Source: Aphelocoma coerulescens (taxonomy: Eukaryota; Chordata; Aves; Passeriformes; Corvidae). Taken from it: a stretch of 64,000 nucleotides of DNA. The DNA lies in NCBI RefSeq assembly GCF_041296385.1, contig NC_091014.1, positions 47,882,078 to 47,946,077 of the forward strand, read 5' to 3'. The notes below the pieces were generated by a model. It did no database searches. It had not been told where the DNA came from and saw nothing but the letters and a program-made list of their open reading frames with translations. The first letter of the stretch is position 1; each line of letters begins with the position of its first letter. This document shows, in pieces, positions 49,701-62,300 of the stretch. The position numbers and the translations under genes are program-made.

Positions 49701-51133
49701 GCCCAATGCCCGATTTCTGGCTCAAACTAGGGTTAGGGTTAGGGTTAGGGTTACGCCTAGGGTTAGGCTTGAGAAAACCACAAAGCCAGGAGCTCCAGGG
49801 ACGCTCACCATGCGAAAGGCAGGCCAAGTTGAGCACGATACAGTTAAAACCTTGCTCCCTCTTCTTCTTTCTGCTTGGAACTCACCGCCGCCCAATGCCC
49901 CATTTCTGGCTCAAACTAGGTTATGGTTATGGTTACACCTAGTGTTAGGGTTTGAGAAATCCACAAAACCAGGAGCTCCAGGGATACTCAGAATGCGAAA
50001 GGCAGGCCAAGCTTATCGCAGCACAGCCAAAACCTTGCTCCCACTTCTTCATTCTTCTTGGAAGTCGCCACAACCCAATGCCTGATTTCTGGCCCAACCT
50101 AGGGTTAGGGTTAGGGTTAGGGTTACGCCTAGGGTTAGGCTTGAGAAAACCACAAAGCCAGGAGCTCCAGGGATACTCCCCATGCGAAAGGCAGGCCAAG
50201 CTTATCGCAGCACAGCCAAAACCTTGCTCCCACTTCTTCATTCTTATTGGAATTCACCACAGCCCAATGCCCGATTTCTGGCTCAAACTAGGGTTAGGGT
50301 TACGCCTAGGGTTAGGCTTGAGAAAACCACAAAGCCAGGAGCTCGAGGGACACTCGCCACGCGAAAGGCAGGCCAAGTGGAGCACGATACAGTTAAAACC
50401 TTGCTCCCTCTTCTTCTTTCTGCTTGGAACTCGCCGCCGCCCAATGCCCGATTTCTGGCTCAAACTAGGTTATGGTTATGGTTACACCTAGTGTTAGGAT
50501 TTGAGAAATCCACAAAGCCAGGAGCTCCAGGGATACTCAGCATGCGAAAGGCAGGCCAAGCTTATCGCAGCACAGCCAAAACCTTGCTCCCTCTTCTTCA
50601 TTCTTCTTGGAAGTCGCCACAACCCAATGCCTGATTTCTGGCTCAATCTAGGGTTAGGGTTAGGGTTAGGGTTACGCCTAGGGTTAGGCTTGAGAAAACC
50701 ACAAAGCCAGGAGCTCCAGGGATACTCCCCATGCGAAAGGCAGGCCAAGCTTATCGCAGCACAGCCAAAACCTTGCTCCCACTTCTTCATTCTTATTGGA
50801 ATTCACCACAGCCCAATGCCCGATTTCTGGCTCAAACTAGGGTTAGGGTTACGCCTAGGGTTAGGCTTGAGAAAACCACAAAGCCAGGAGCTCCAGGGAT
50901 ACTCCCCATGCGAAAGGCAGGCCAAGCTTATCGCAGCACAGCCAAAACCTTGCTCCCACTTCTTCATTCTTATTGGAATTCACCACAGCCCAATGCCCGA
51001 TTTCTGGCTCAAACTAGGGTTAGGGTTACGCCTAGGGTTAGGCTTGAGAAAACCACAAAGCCAGGAGCTCCAGGGACACTCACCATGCGAAAGGCAGGCC
51101 AAGTTGAGCACGATACAGTTAAAACCTTGCTCC
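43670..51133 (+). repeat. 7,344 bp higher-order repeat, copy 2
   Basis: It is adjacent to copy 1 and near-identical, with the same 40-monomer order in phase from 43900. Identity with copy 1 continues to 51133. The first mismatch is at 51134, where GCTCCT replaces GCTCCC. The long run without visible differences implies very recent duplication, gene conversion, or an assembly error, which cannot be told apart from one sequence. Confidence 0.9.
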
Positions 51134-51249
51134 TTCTTCTTCTTTCTGCTTGGAACTTGCCACAGCCCAATGCCCGATTTCTGGCTCAAACTAGGGTTAG
51201 GGTTAGGGTTAGGGTTACGCCTAGGGTTAGGCTTGAGAAAACCACAAAG
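51061..51249 (+). repeat. Hybrid C/D monomer at a duplication joint (189 bp)
   Basis: It starts as C (GACACTCACCATGCG, AAGTTGAGCACGATACAGTT) and switches to D (CTTCTTCTTCTTTCTGC, TTGCCACAGCCC, four TTAGGG). The switch lies in AAAACCTTGCTCC at 51121-51133, a block shared by nearly all monomers. This is the expected product of unequal exchange between non-equivalent monomers. A second copy of the same hybrid lies at 58564-58752. Confidence 0.9.
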
Positions 51250-52597
51250 CCTGGAGCTCCAGGGACGCTCACCATGCGAAAGGCAGGCCAAGTTGAGCAC
51301 GATACAGTTAAAACCTTGCTCCCTCTTCTTCTTTCTGCTTGGAACTCACCGCCGCCCAATGCCCCATTTCTGGCTCAAACTAGGTTATGGTTATGGTTAC
51401 ACCTAGTGTTAGGGTTTGAGAAATCCACAAAACCAGGAGCTCCAGGGATACTCAGAATGCGAAAGGCAGGCCAAGCTTATCGCAGCACAGCCAAAACCTT
51501 GCTCCCACTTCTTCATTCTTCTTGGAAGTCGCCACAACCCAATGCCTGATTTCTGGCCCAACCTAGGGTTAGGGTTAGGGTTAGGGTTACGCCTAGGGTT
51601 AGGCTTGAGAAAACCACAAAGCCAGGAGCTCCAGGGATACTCCCCATGCGAAAGGCAGGCCAAGCTTATCGCAGCACAGCCAAAACCTTGCTCCCACTTC
51701 TTCATTCTTATTGGAATTCACCACAGCCCAATGCCCGATTTCTGGCTCAAACTAGGGTTAGGGTTACGCCTAGGGTTAGGCTTGAGAAAACCACAAAGCC
51801 AGGAGCTCGAGGGACACTCGCCACGCGAAAGGCAGGCCAAGTGGAGCACGATACAGTTAAAACCTTGCTCCCTCTTCTTCTTTCTGCTTGGAACTCGCCG
51901 CCGCCCAATGCCCGATTTCTGGCTCAAACTAGGTTATGGTTATGGTTACACCTAGTGTTAGGATTTGAGAAATCCACAAAGCCAGGAGCTCCAGGGATAC
52001 TCAGCATGCGAAAGGCAGGCCAAGCTTATCGCAGCACAGCCAAAACCTTGCTCCCTCTTCTTCATTCTTCTTGGAAGTCGCCACAACCCAATGCCTGATT
52101 TCTGGCTCAATCTAGGGTTAGGGTTAGGGTTAGGGTTACGCCTAGGGTTAGGCTTGAGAAAACCACAAAGCCAGGAGCTCCAGGGATACTCCCCATGCGA
52201 AAGGCAGGCCAAGCTTATCGCAGCACAGCCAAAACCTTGCTCCCACTTCTTCATTCTTATTGGAATTCACCACAGCCCAATGCCCGATTTCTGGCTCAAA
52301 CTAGGGTTAGGGTTACGCCTAGGGTTAGGCTTGAGAAAACCACAAAGCCAGGAGCTCCAGGGATACTCCCCATGCGAAAGGCAGGCCAAGCTTATCGCAG
52401 CACAGCCAAAACCTTGCTCCCACTTCTTCATTCTTATTGGAATTCACCACAGCCCAATGCCCGATTTCTGGCTCAAACTAGGGTTAGGGTTACGCCTAGG
52501 GTTAGGCTTGAGAAAACCACAAAGCCAGGAGCTCCAGGGACACTCACCATGCGAAAGGCAGGCCAAGTTGAGCACGATACAGTTAAAACCTTGCTCC
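51121..52597 (+). repeat. 1,464 bp tandem duplicate of 49657-51133
   Basis: Sequence from 51121 repeats that from 49657 at offset 1,464 bp, ending where 51134 (T) differs from 52598 (C). It contains the D tail, C, A, B, W, A, B, B and the start of C. One visible difference is CCTGGAGCTCC at 51250 versus CCAGGAGCTC. The two repeat ends overlap by the 13 bp block AAAACCTTGCTCC. Confidence 0.9.
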
Positions 52598-52707
52598 CTC
52601 TTCCTCTTTCTGCTTGGAACTCACCGCCGCCCAATGCCCCATTTCTGGCTCAAACTAGGTTATGTTTATGGTTACACCTAGTGTTAGGATTTGAGAAATC
52701 CACAAAG

Positions 52708-55700
52708 CCAGGAGCTCCAGGGATACTCAGCATGCGAAAGGCAGGCCAAGCTTATCGCAGCACAGCCAAAACCTTGCTCCCTCTTCTTCATTCTTCTTGG
52801 AAGTCGCCACAACCCAATGCCTGATTTCTGGCTCAATCTAGGGTTAGGGTTAGGGTTAGGGTTACGCCTAGGGTTAGGCTTGAGAAAACCACAAAGCCAG
52901 GAGCTCCAGGGATACTCCCCATGCGAAAGGCAGGCCAAGCTTATCGCAGCACAGCCAAAACCTTGCTCCCACTTCTTCATTCTTATTGGAATTCACCACA
53001 GCCCAATGCCCGATTTCTGGCTCAAACTAGGGTTAGGGTTACGCCTAGGGTTAGGCTTGAGAAAACCACAAAGCCAGGAGCTCCAGGGACACTCACCATG
53101 CGAAAGGCAGGCCAAGTTGAGCACGATACAGTTAAAACCTTGCTCCCTCTTCTTCTTTCTGCTTGGAACTCGCCGCCGCCCAATGCCCCATTTCTGGCTC
53201 AAACTAGGTTATGGTTATGGTTACACCTAGTGTTAGGGTTTGAGAAATCCATAAAACCAGGAGCTCCAGGGATACTCAGCATGCGAAAGGCAGGCCAAGC
53301 TTATCGCAGCACAGCCAAAACCTTGCTCCCACTACTTCATTCTTCTTGGAAGTCGCCACAACCCAATGCCTGATTTCTGGCTCAATCTAGGGTTAGGGTT
53401 AGGGTTAGGGTTATGCCTAGGGTTAGGCTTGAGAAAACCACAAAGCCAGGAGCTCCAGGGATACTCCCCATGCGAAAGGCAGGCCAAGCTTATCGCAGCA
53501 CAGCCAAAACCTTGCTCTCACTTCTTCATTCTTCTTGGGATTCACCACAGCCCAATGCCCGATTTCTGGCTCAAACTAGGGTTAGGGTTACGCCTAGGGT
53601 TAGGCTTGAGAAAACCACAAAGCCAGGAGCTCCAGGGACACTCACCATGCGAAAGGCAGGCCAAGTTGAGCACGATACAGTTAAAACCTTGCTCCCTCTT
53701 CTTCTTTCTGCTTGGAACTCGCTGCCGCCCAATGCCCCATTTCTGGCTCAAAATAGGGTTATGGTCGTGGTTACACCTAGTGTTAGGGTTTGAGAAATCC
53801 ACAAAGCCAGGAGCTCCAGGGATACTCAGCATGCGAAAGGCAGGCCAAGCTTATCGCAGCACAAGCAAAACCTTGCTCCCTCTTCTTCATTCTTCTTGGA
53901 ACTTGCCACAGCCCAATGCCCGATTTCTGTCTCAATCTAGGGTTAGGGTTACGCCTAGGGTTAGGCTTGAGAAAACCACAAAGCCAGGAGCTCCAGGGAC
54001 ACTCACCATGCGAAAGGCAGGCCAAGTTGAGCACGATACAGTTAAAACCTTGCTCCCTCTTCTTCTTTCTGCTTGGAACTCGCCGTCGCCCAATGCCCCA
54101 TTTCTGGCTCAAACTAGGTTATGGTTATGGTTACACCTAGTGTTAGGGTTTGAGAAATCCACAAAGCCAGGAGCTCCAGGGATACTCAGCATGCGAAAGG
54201 CAGGCCAAGCTTATCGCAGCACAGCCAAAACCTTGCTCCCACTTCTTCATTCTTCTTGGAAGTCGCCACAACCCAGTGCCTGATTTCTGGCTCAATCTAG
54301 GGTTAGGGTTAGGGTTAGGGTTATGCCTAGGGTTAGGCTTGAGAAAACCACAAAGCCAGGAGCTCCAGGGATACTCCCCATGCGAAAGGCAGGCCAAGCT
54401 TATCGCAGCACAGCCAAAACCTTGCTCTCACTTCTTCATTCTTCTTGGGATTCACCACAGCCCAATGCCCGATTTCTGGCTCAAACTAGGGTTAGGGTTA
54501 CGCCTAGGGTTAGGCTTGAGAAAACCACAAAGCCAGGAGCTCCAGGGACACTCACCATGCGAAAGGCAGGCCAAGTTGAGCACGATACAGTTAAAACCTT
54601 GCTCCCTCTTCCTCTTTCTGCTTGGAACTCACCGCCACCCAATGCCCCATTTCTGGCCCAAACTTCGGTTATGTTTATGGTTACACCTAGTGTTAGGATT
54701 TGAGAAATCCACAAAGCCAGGAGCTCCAGGGATACTCAGCATGCGAAAGGCAGGCCAAGCTTATCGCAGCACAGCCAAAACCTTGCTCCCTCTTCTTCAT
54801 TCTTCTTGGAAGTCGCCACAACCCAATGCCTGATTTCTGGCTCAAACTAGGGTTAGGGTTAGGGTTAGGGTTACGCCTAGGTTAAGGTTTGAGAAAACCA
54901 CAAAGCCAGGAGCTCCAGGGACACTCACCATGTGAACGGCAGGCCAAGTTGAGCACGATACAGTTAAAACCTTGCTCCCTCTTCTTCTTTCTGCTTGGAA
55001 CTCACCGCCGCCCAATGCCCCATTTCTGGCTCCAACTAGGGTTATGGTCGTGGTTACACCTGGTGTTAGGGTTTGAGAAATCCACAAAGCCAGGAGCTCC
55101 GGGGATACTCAGCATGTGAAAGGCAGGCCAAGCTTATCGCAGCACAAGCAAAACCTTGCTCCTTCTTCTTCTTTCTGCTTGGAACTTGCCACAGCCCAAT
55201 GCCCGATTTCTGGCTCAAACTAGGGTTAGGGTTAGGGTTAGGGTTACGCCTAGGGTTAGGCTTGAGAAAACCACAAAGCCAGGAGCTCCAGGGACGCTCA
55301 CCATGCGAAAGGCAGGCCAAGTTGAGCACGATACAGTTAAAACCTTGCTCCCTCTTCTTCTTTCTGCTTGGAACTCACCGCCGCCCAATGCCCCATTTCT
55401 GGCTCAAACTAGGTTATGGTTATGGTTACACCTAGTGTTAGGGTTTGAGAAATCCACAAAACCAGGAGCTCCAGGGATACTCAGAATGCGAAAGGCAGGC
55501 CAAGCTTATCGCAGCACAGCCAAAACCTTGCTCCCACTTCTTCATTCTTCTTGGAAGTCGCCACAACCCAATGCCTGATTTCTGGCCCAACCTAGGGTTA
55601 GGGTTAGGGTTAGGGTTACGCCTAGGGTTAGGCTTGAGAAAACCACAAAGCCAGGAGCTCCAGGGATACTCCCCATGCGAAAGGCAGGCCAAGCTTATCG

Positions 55701-56199
55701 CAGCACAGCCAAAACCTTGCTCCCACTTCTTCATTCTTATTGGAATTCACCACAGCCCAATGCCCGATTTCTGGCTCAAACTAGGGTTAGGGTTACGCCT
55801 AGGGTTAGGCTTGAGAAAACCACAAAGCCAGGAGCTCGAGGGACACTCGCCACGCGAAAGGCAGGCCAAGTGGAGCACGATACAGTTAAAACCTTGCTCC
55901 CTCTTCTTCTTTCTGCTTGGAACTCGCCGCCGCCCAATGCCCGATTTCTGGCTCAAACTAGGTTATGGTTATGGTTACACCTAGTGTTAGGATTTGAGAA
56001 ATCCACAAAGCCAGGAGCTCCAGGGATACTCAGCATGCGAAAGGCAGGCCAAGCTTATCGCAGCACAGCCAAAACCTTGCTCCCTCTTCTTCATTCTTCT
56101 TGGAAGTCGCCACAACCCAATGCCTGATTTCTGGCTCAATCTAGGGTTAGGGTTAGGGTTAGGGTTACGCCTAGGGTTAGGCTTGAGAAAACCACAAAG
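52708..56199 (+). repeat. Partial third copy of the large repeat (offset 7,337 bp)
   Basis: Order A, B, C, A, B2, C2, E, C, A, B2, C3, A, C2, D, C, A, B, W, A matches copy 2 from 45371 at offset 7,337 bp. It then continues B, B where copy 2 continues B2, C3 into its second 1,844 bp module. This copy lacks the GAGATAC variant (it reads GGGATAC near 53459), so it is not a simple exact copy of 45371-. Confidence 0.87.
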
Positions 56200-58020
56200 C
56201 CAGGAGCTCCAGGGATACTCCCCATGCGAAAGGCAGGCCAAGCTTATCGCAGCACAGCCAAAACCTTGCTCCCACTTCTTCATTCTTATTGGAATTCACC
56301 ACAGCCCAATGCCCGATTTCTGGCTCAAACTAGGGTTAGGGTTACGCCTAGGGTTAGGCTTGAGAAAACCACAAAGCCAGGAGCTCCAGGGATACTCCCC
56401 ATGCGAAAGGCAGGCCAAGCTTATCGCAGCACAGCCAAAACCTTGCTCCCACTTCTTCATTCTTATTGGAATTCACCACAGCCCAATGCCCGATTTCTGG
56501 CTCAAACTAGGGTTAGGGTTACGCCTAGGGTTAGGCTTGAGAAAACCACAAAGCCAGGAGCTCCAGGGACACCCACCATGCGAAAGGCAGGCCAAGTTGA
56601 GCACGATACAGTTAAAACCTTGCTCCCTCTTCTTCTTTCTGCTTGGAACTCGCTGCCGCCCAATGCCCCATTTCTGGCTCAAAATAGGGTTATGGTCGTG
56701 GTTACACCTAGTGTTAGGGTTTGAGAAATCCACAAAGCCAGGAGCTCCGGGGATACTCAGCATGCGAAAGGCAGGCCAAGCTTATCGCAGCACAAGCAAA
56801 ACCTTGCTCCCTCTTCTTCATTCTTCTTGGAACTTGCCACAGCCCAATGCCCGATTTCTGTCTCAATCTAGGGTTAGGGTTACGCCTAGGGTTAGGCTTG
56901 AGAAAACCACAAAGCCAGGAGCTCCAGGGACACTCACCATGCGAAAGGCAGGCCAAGTTGAGCACGATACAGTTAAAACCTTGCTCCCTCTTCTTCTTTC
57001 TGCTTGGAACTCGCCGTCGCCCAATGCCCCATTTCTGGCTCAAACTAGGTTATGGTTATGGTTACACCTAGTGTTAGGGTTTGAGAAAACCACAAAGCCA
57101 GGAGCTCCAGGGATACTCCCCATGCGAAAGGCAGGCCAAGCTTATCGCAGCACAGCCAAAACCTTGCTCCCACTACTTCATTCTTCTTGGAAGTCGCCAC
57201 AACCCAATGCCTGATTTCTGGCTCAATCTAGGGTTAGGGTTAGGGTTAGGGTTATGCCTAGGGTTAGGCTTGAGAAAACCACAAAGCCAGGAGCTCCAGG
57301 GATACTCCCCATGCGAAAGGCAGGCCAAGCTTATCGCAGCACAGCCAAAACCTTGCTCTCACTTCTTCATTCTTCTTGGGATTCACCACAGCCCAATGCC
57401 CGATTTCTGGCTCAAACTAGGGTTAGGGTTACGCCTAGGGTTAGGCTTGAGAAAACCACAAAGCCAGGAGCTCCAGGGACACTCACCATGTGAAAGGCAG
57501 GCCAAGTTGAGCACGATACAGTTAAAACCTTGCTCCCTCTTCCTCTTTCTGCTTGGAACTCACCGCCACCCAATGCCCCATTTCTGGCCCAAACTTCGGT
57601 TATGTTTATGGTTACACCTAGTGTTAGGATTTGAGAAATCCACAAAGCCAGGAGCTCCAGGGATACTCAGCATGCGAAAGGCAGGCCAAGCTTATCGCAG
57701 CACAGCCAAAACCTTGCTCCCTCTTCTTCATTCTTCTTGGAAGTCGCCACAACCCAATGCCTGATTTCTGGCTCAAACTAGGGTTAGGGTTAGGGTTAGG
57801 GTTACGCCTAGGTTAAGGTTTGAGAAAACCACAAAGCCAGGAGCTCCAGGGACACTCACCATGTGAACGGCAGGCCAAGTTGAGCACGATACAGTTAAAA
57901 CCTTGCTCCCTCTTCTTCTTTCTGCTTGGAACTCACCGCCACCCAATGCCCCATTTCTGGCTCAAACTAGGGTTATGGTCGTGGTTACACCTAGTGTTAG
58001 GGTTTGAGAAATCCACAAAG
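56200..58020 (+). repeat. Array segment with B-B and E, right of the third copy
   Basis: Monomer order: B, B, C2, E, C, A, B2, C3, A, C2. The C2 at 56554 carries GACACCCACC, a variant otherwise seen at 9945 and 18211 far to the left. The A at 57098 follows GAGAAAACC and has a B-type TCCCCATGCG head, which is an unusual joint. Confidence 0.84.
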
Positions 58021-59301
58021 CCAGGAGCTCCAGGGATACTCAGCATGTGAAAGGCAGGCCAAGCTTATCGCAGCACAGCCAAAACCTTGCTCCCTCTTCT
58101 TCATTCTTCTTGGAAGTCGCCACAACCCAATGCCTGATTTCTGGCTCAATCTAGGGTTAGGGTTAGGGTTAGGGTTACGCCTAGGGTTAGGCTTGAGAAA
58201 ACCACAAAGCCAGGAGCTCCAGGGATACTCCCCATGCGAAAGGCAGGCCAAGCTTATCGCAGCACAGCCAAAACCTTGCTCCCACTTCTTCATTCTTATT
58301 GGAATTCACCACAGCCCAATGCCCGATTTCTGGCTCAAACTAGGGTTAGGGTTACGCCTAGGGTTAGGCTTGAGAAAACCACAAAGCCAGGAGCTCCAGG
58401 GATACTCCCCATGCGAAAGGCAGGCCAAGCTTATCGCAGCACAGCCAAAACCTTGCTCCCACTTCTTCATTCTTATTGGAATTCACCACAGCCCAATGCC
58501 CGATTTCTGGCTCAAACTAGGGTTAGGGTTACGCCTAGGGTTAGGCTTGAGAAAACCACAAAGCCAGGAGCTCCAGGGACACTCACCATGCGAAAGGCAG
58601 GCCAAGTTGAGCACGATACAGTTAAAACCTTGCTCCTTCTTCTTCTTTCTGCTTGGAACTTGCCACAGCCCAATGCCCGATTTCTGGCTCAAACTAGGGT
58701 TAGGGTTAGGGTTAGGGTTACGCCTAGGGTTAGGCTTGAGAAAACCACAAAGCCAGGAGCTCCAGGGACGCTCACCATGCGAAAGGCAGGCCAAGTTGAG
58801 CACGATACAGTTAAAACCTTGCTCCCTCTTCTTCTTTCTGCTTGGAACTCACCGCCGCCCAATGCCCCATTTCTGGCTCAAACTAGGTTATGGTTATGGT
58901 TACACCTAGTGTTAGGGTTTGAGAAATCCACAAAACCAGGAGCTCCAGGGATACTCAGAATGCGAAAGGCAGGCCAAGCTTATCGCAGCACAGCCAAAAC
59001 CTTGCTCCCACTTCTTCATTCTTCTTGGAAGTCGCCACAACCCAATGCCTGATTTCTGGCCCAACCTAGGGTTAGGGTTAGGGTTAGGGTTACGCCTAGG
59101 GTTAGGCTTGAGAAAACCACAAAGCCAGGAGCTCCAGGGATACTCCCCATGCGAAAGGCAGGCCAAGCTTATCGCAGCACAGCCAAAACCTTGCTCCCAC
59201 TTCTTCATTCTTATTGGAATTCACCACAGCCCAATGCCCGATTTCTGGCTCAAACTAGGGTTAGGGTTACGCCTAGGGTAAGGTTTGAGAAAACCACCAA
59301 G
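58021..59301 (+). repeat. Block matching 50518-51799 (offset 7,503 bp)
   Basis: Order: A, B, B, C/D hybrid, C, A, B/F hybrid. It matches the block from 50518 at offset 7,503 bp, including the hybrid monomer. It ends at the monomer 59125-59301, which begins as B (GGAATTCACC) and ends as F (GGGTAAGGTTTGAG, ACCACCAAGCC), marking a switch near 59279. Confidence 0.88.
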
Positions 59302-62300
59302 CCAGGAGCTCCAGGGACACTCACCATGCGAAAGGCAGGCCAAGTTGAGCACGATACAGTTAAAACCTTGCTCCCTCTTCCTCTTTCTGCTTGGAACTCA
59401 CCGCCGCCCAATGCCCCATTTCTGGCTCAAACTAGGTTATGTTTATGGTTACACCTAGTGTTAGGATTTGAGAAATCCACAAAGCCAGGAGCTCCAGGGA
59501 TACTCAGCATGCGAAAGGCAGGCCAAGCTTATCGCAGCACAGCCAAAACCTTGCTCCCACTACTTCATTCTTCTTGGAAGTCGCCACAACCCAATGCCTG
59601 ATTTCTGGCTCAAACTAGGGTTAGGGTTAGGGTTAGGGTTACGCCTAGGTTAAGGTTTGAGAAAACCACAAAGCCAGGAGCTCCAGGGACACTCACCATG
59701 CGAAAGGCAGGCCAAGTTGAGCACGATACAGTTAAAACCTTGCTCCCTCTTCTTCTTTCTGCTTGGAACTCGCCGCCGCCCAATGCCCCATTTCTGGCTC
59801 AAACTAGGTTATGGTTATGGTTACACCTAGTGTTAGGGTTTGAGAAATCCACAAAGCCAGGAGCTCCAGGGATACTCAGCATGCGAAAGGCAGGCCAAGC
59901 TTATCGCAGCACAGCCAAAACCTTGCTCCCACTTCTTCATTCTTCTTGGAAGTCGCCACAACCCAATGCCTGATTTCTGGCTCAATCTAGGGTTAGGGTT
60001 AGGGTTAGGGTTACGCCTAGGGTTAGGCTTGAGAAAACCACAAAGCCAGGAGCTCCAGGGATACTCCCCATGCGAAAGGCAGGCCAAGCTTATCGCAGCA
60101 CAGCCAAAACCTTGCTCCCACTTCTTCATTCTTATTGGAATTCACCACAGCCCAATGCCCGATTTCTGGCTCAAACTAGGGTTAGGGTTACGCCTAGGGT
60201 TAGGCTTGAGAAAACCACAAAGCCAGGAGCTCCAGGGACACTCACCATGCGAAAGGCAGGCCAAGTTGAGCACGATACAGTTAAAACCTTGCTCCCTCTT
60301 CTTCTTTCTGCTTGGAACTCGCCGCCGCCCAATGCCCCATTTCTGGCTCAAACTAGGTTATGGTTATGGTTACACCTAGTGTTAGGGTTTGAGAAATCCA
60401 TAAAACCAGGAGCTCCAGGGATACTCAGCATGCGAAAGGCAGGCCAAGCTTATCGCAGCACAGCCAAAACCTTGCTCCCACTACTTCATTCTTCTTGGAA
60501 GTCGCCACAACCCAATGCCTGATTTCTGGCTCAATCTAGGGTTAGGGTTAGGGTTAGGGTTACGCCTAGGGTTAGGCTTGAGAAAACCACAAAGCCAGGA
60601 GCTCCAGGGATACTCCCCATGCGAAAGGCAGGCCAAGCTTATCGCAGCACAGCCAAAACCTTGCTCTCACTTCTTCATTCTTCTTGGGATTCACCACAGC
60701 CCAATGCCCGATTTCTGGCTCAAACTAGGGTTAGGGTTACGCCTAGGGTTAGGCTTGAGAAAACCACAAAGCCAGGAGCTCCAGGGACACTCACCATGCG
60801 AAAGGCAGGCCAAGTTGAGCACGATACAGTTAAAACCTTGCTCCCTCTTCTTCTTTCTGCTTGGAACTCGCTGCCGCCCAATGCCCCATTTCTGGCTCAA
60901 AATAGGGTTATGGTCGTGGTTACACCTAGTGTTAGGGTTTGAGAAATCCACAAAGCCAGGAGCTCCAGGGATACTCAGCATGCGAAAGGCAGGCCAAGCT
61001 TATCGCAGCACAAGCAAAACCTTGCTCCCTCTTCTTCATTCTTCTTGGAACTTGCCACAGCCCAATGCCCGATTTCTGTCTCAATCTAGGGTTAGGGTTA
61101 CGCCTAGGGTTAGGCTTGAGAAAACCACAAAGCCAGGAGCTCCAGGGACACTCACCATGCGAAAGGCAGGCCAAGTTGAGCACGATACAGTTAAAACCTT
61201 GCTCCCTCTTCTTCTTTCTGCTTGGAACTCGCCGTCGCCCAATGCCCCATTTCTGGCTCAAACTAGGTTATGGTTATGGTTACACCTAGTGTTAGGGTTT
61301 GAGAAATCCACAAAGCCAGGAGCTCCAGGGATACTCAGCATGCGAAAGGCAGGCCAAGCTTATCGCAGCACAGCCAAAACCTTGCTCCCACTACTTCATT
61401 CTTCTTGGAAGTCGCCACAACCCAATGCCTGATTTCTGGCTCAATCTAGGGTTAGGGTTAGGGTTAGGGTTATGCCTAGGGTTAGGCTTGAGAAAACCAC
61501 AAAGCCAGGAGCTCCAGGGATACTCCCCATGCGAAAGGCAGGCCAAGCTTATCGCAGCACAGCCAAAACCTTGCTCTCACTTCTTCATTCTTCTTGGGAT
61601 TCACCACAGCCCAATGCCCGATTTCTGGCTCAAACTAGGGTTAGGGTTACGCCTAGGGTTAGGCTTGAGAAAACCACAAAGCCAGGAGCTCCAGGGACAC
61701 TCACCATGTGAAAGGCAGGCCAAGTTGAGCACGATACAGTTAAAACCTTGCTCCCTCTTCCTCTTTCTGCTTGGAACTCACCGCCACCCAATGCCCCATT
61801 TCTGGCCCAAACTTCGGTTATGTTTATGGTTACACCTAGTGTTAGGATTTGAGAAATCCACAAAGCCAGGAGCTCCAGGGATACTCAGCATGCGAAAGGC
61901 AGGCCAAGCTTATCGCAGCACAGCCAAAACCTTGCTCCCTCTTCTTCATTCTTCTTGGAAGTCGCCACAACCCAATGCCTGATTTCTGGCTCAAACTAGG
62001 GTTAGGGTTAGGGTTAGGGTTACGCCTAGGGCTAGGCTTGAGAAAACCACAAAGCCAGGAGCTCCAGGGACACTCACCATGCGAAAGGCAGGCCAAGTTG
62101 AGCACGATACAGTTAAAACCTTGCTCCCTCTTCTTCTTTCTGCTTGGAACTCACCGCCGCCCAATGCCCCATTTCTGGCTCAAACTAGGTTATGGTTATG
62201 GTTACACCTAGTGTTAGAGTTTGAGAAATCCACAAAGCCAGGAGCTCCAGGGATACTCAGCATGCGAAAGGCAGGCCAAGCTTATCGCAGCACAGCCAAA

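Noticed and set aside
55994..57214. Longest open frame (406 codons) and many similar frames as protein-coding genes
   Set aside because: Comparable frames overlap in several frames and on both strands of the same repeat, their ends follow monomer type, and their translation is the satellite read in triplets. No known domain, splice structure or poly(A) signal AATAAA was seen.
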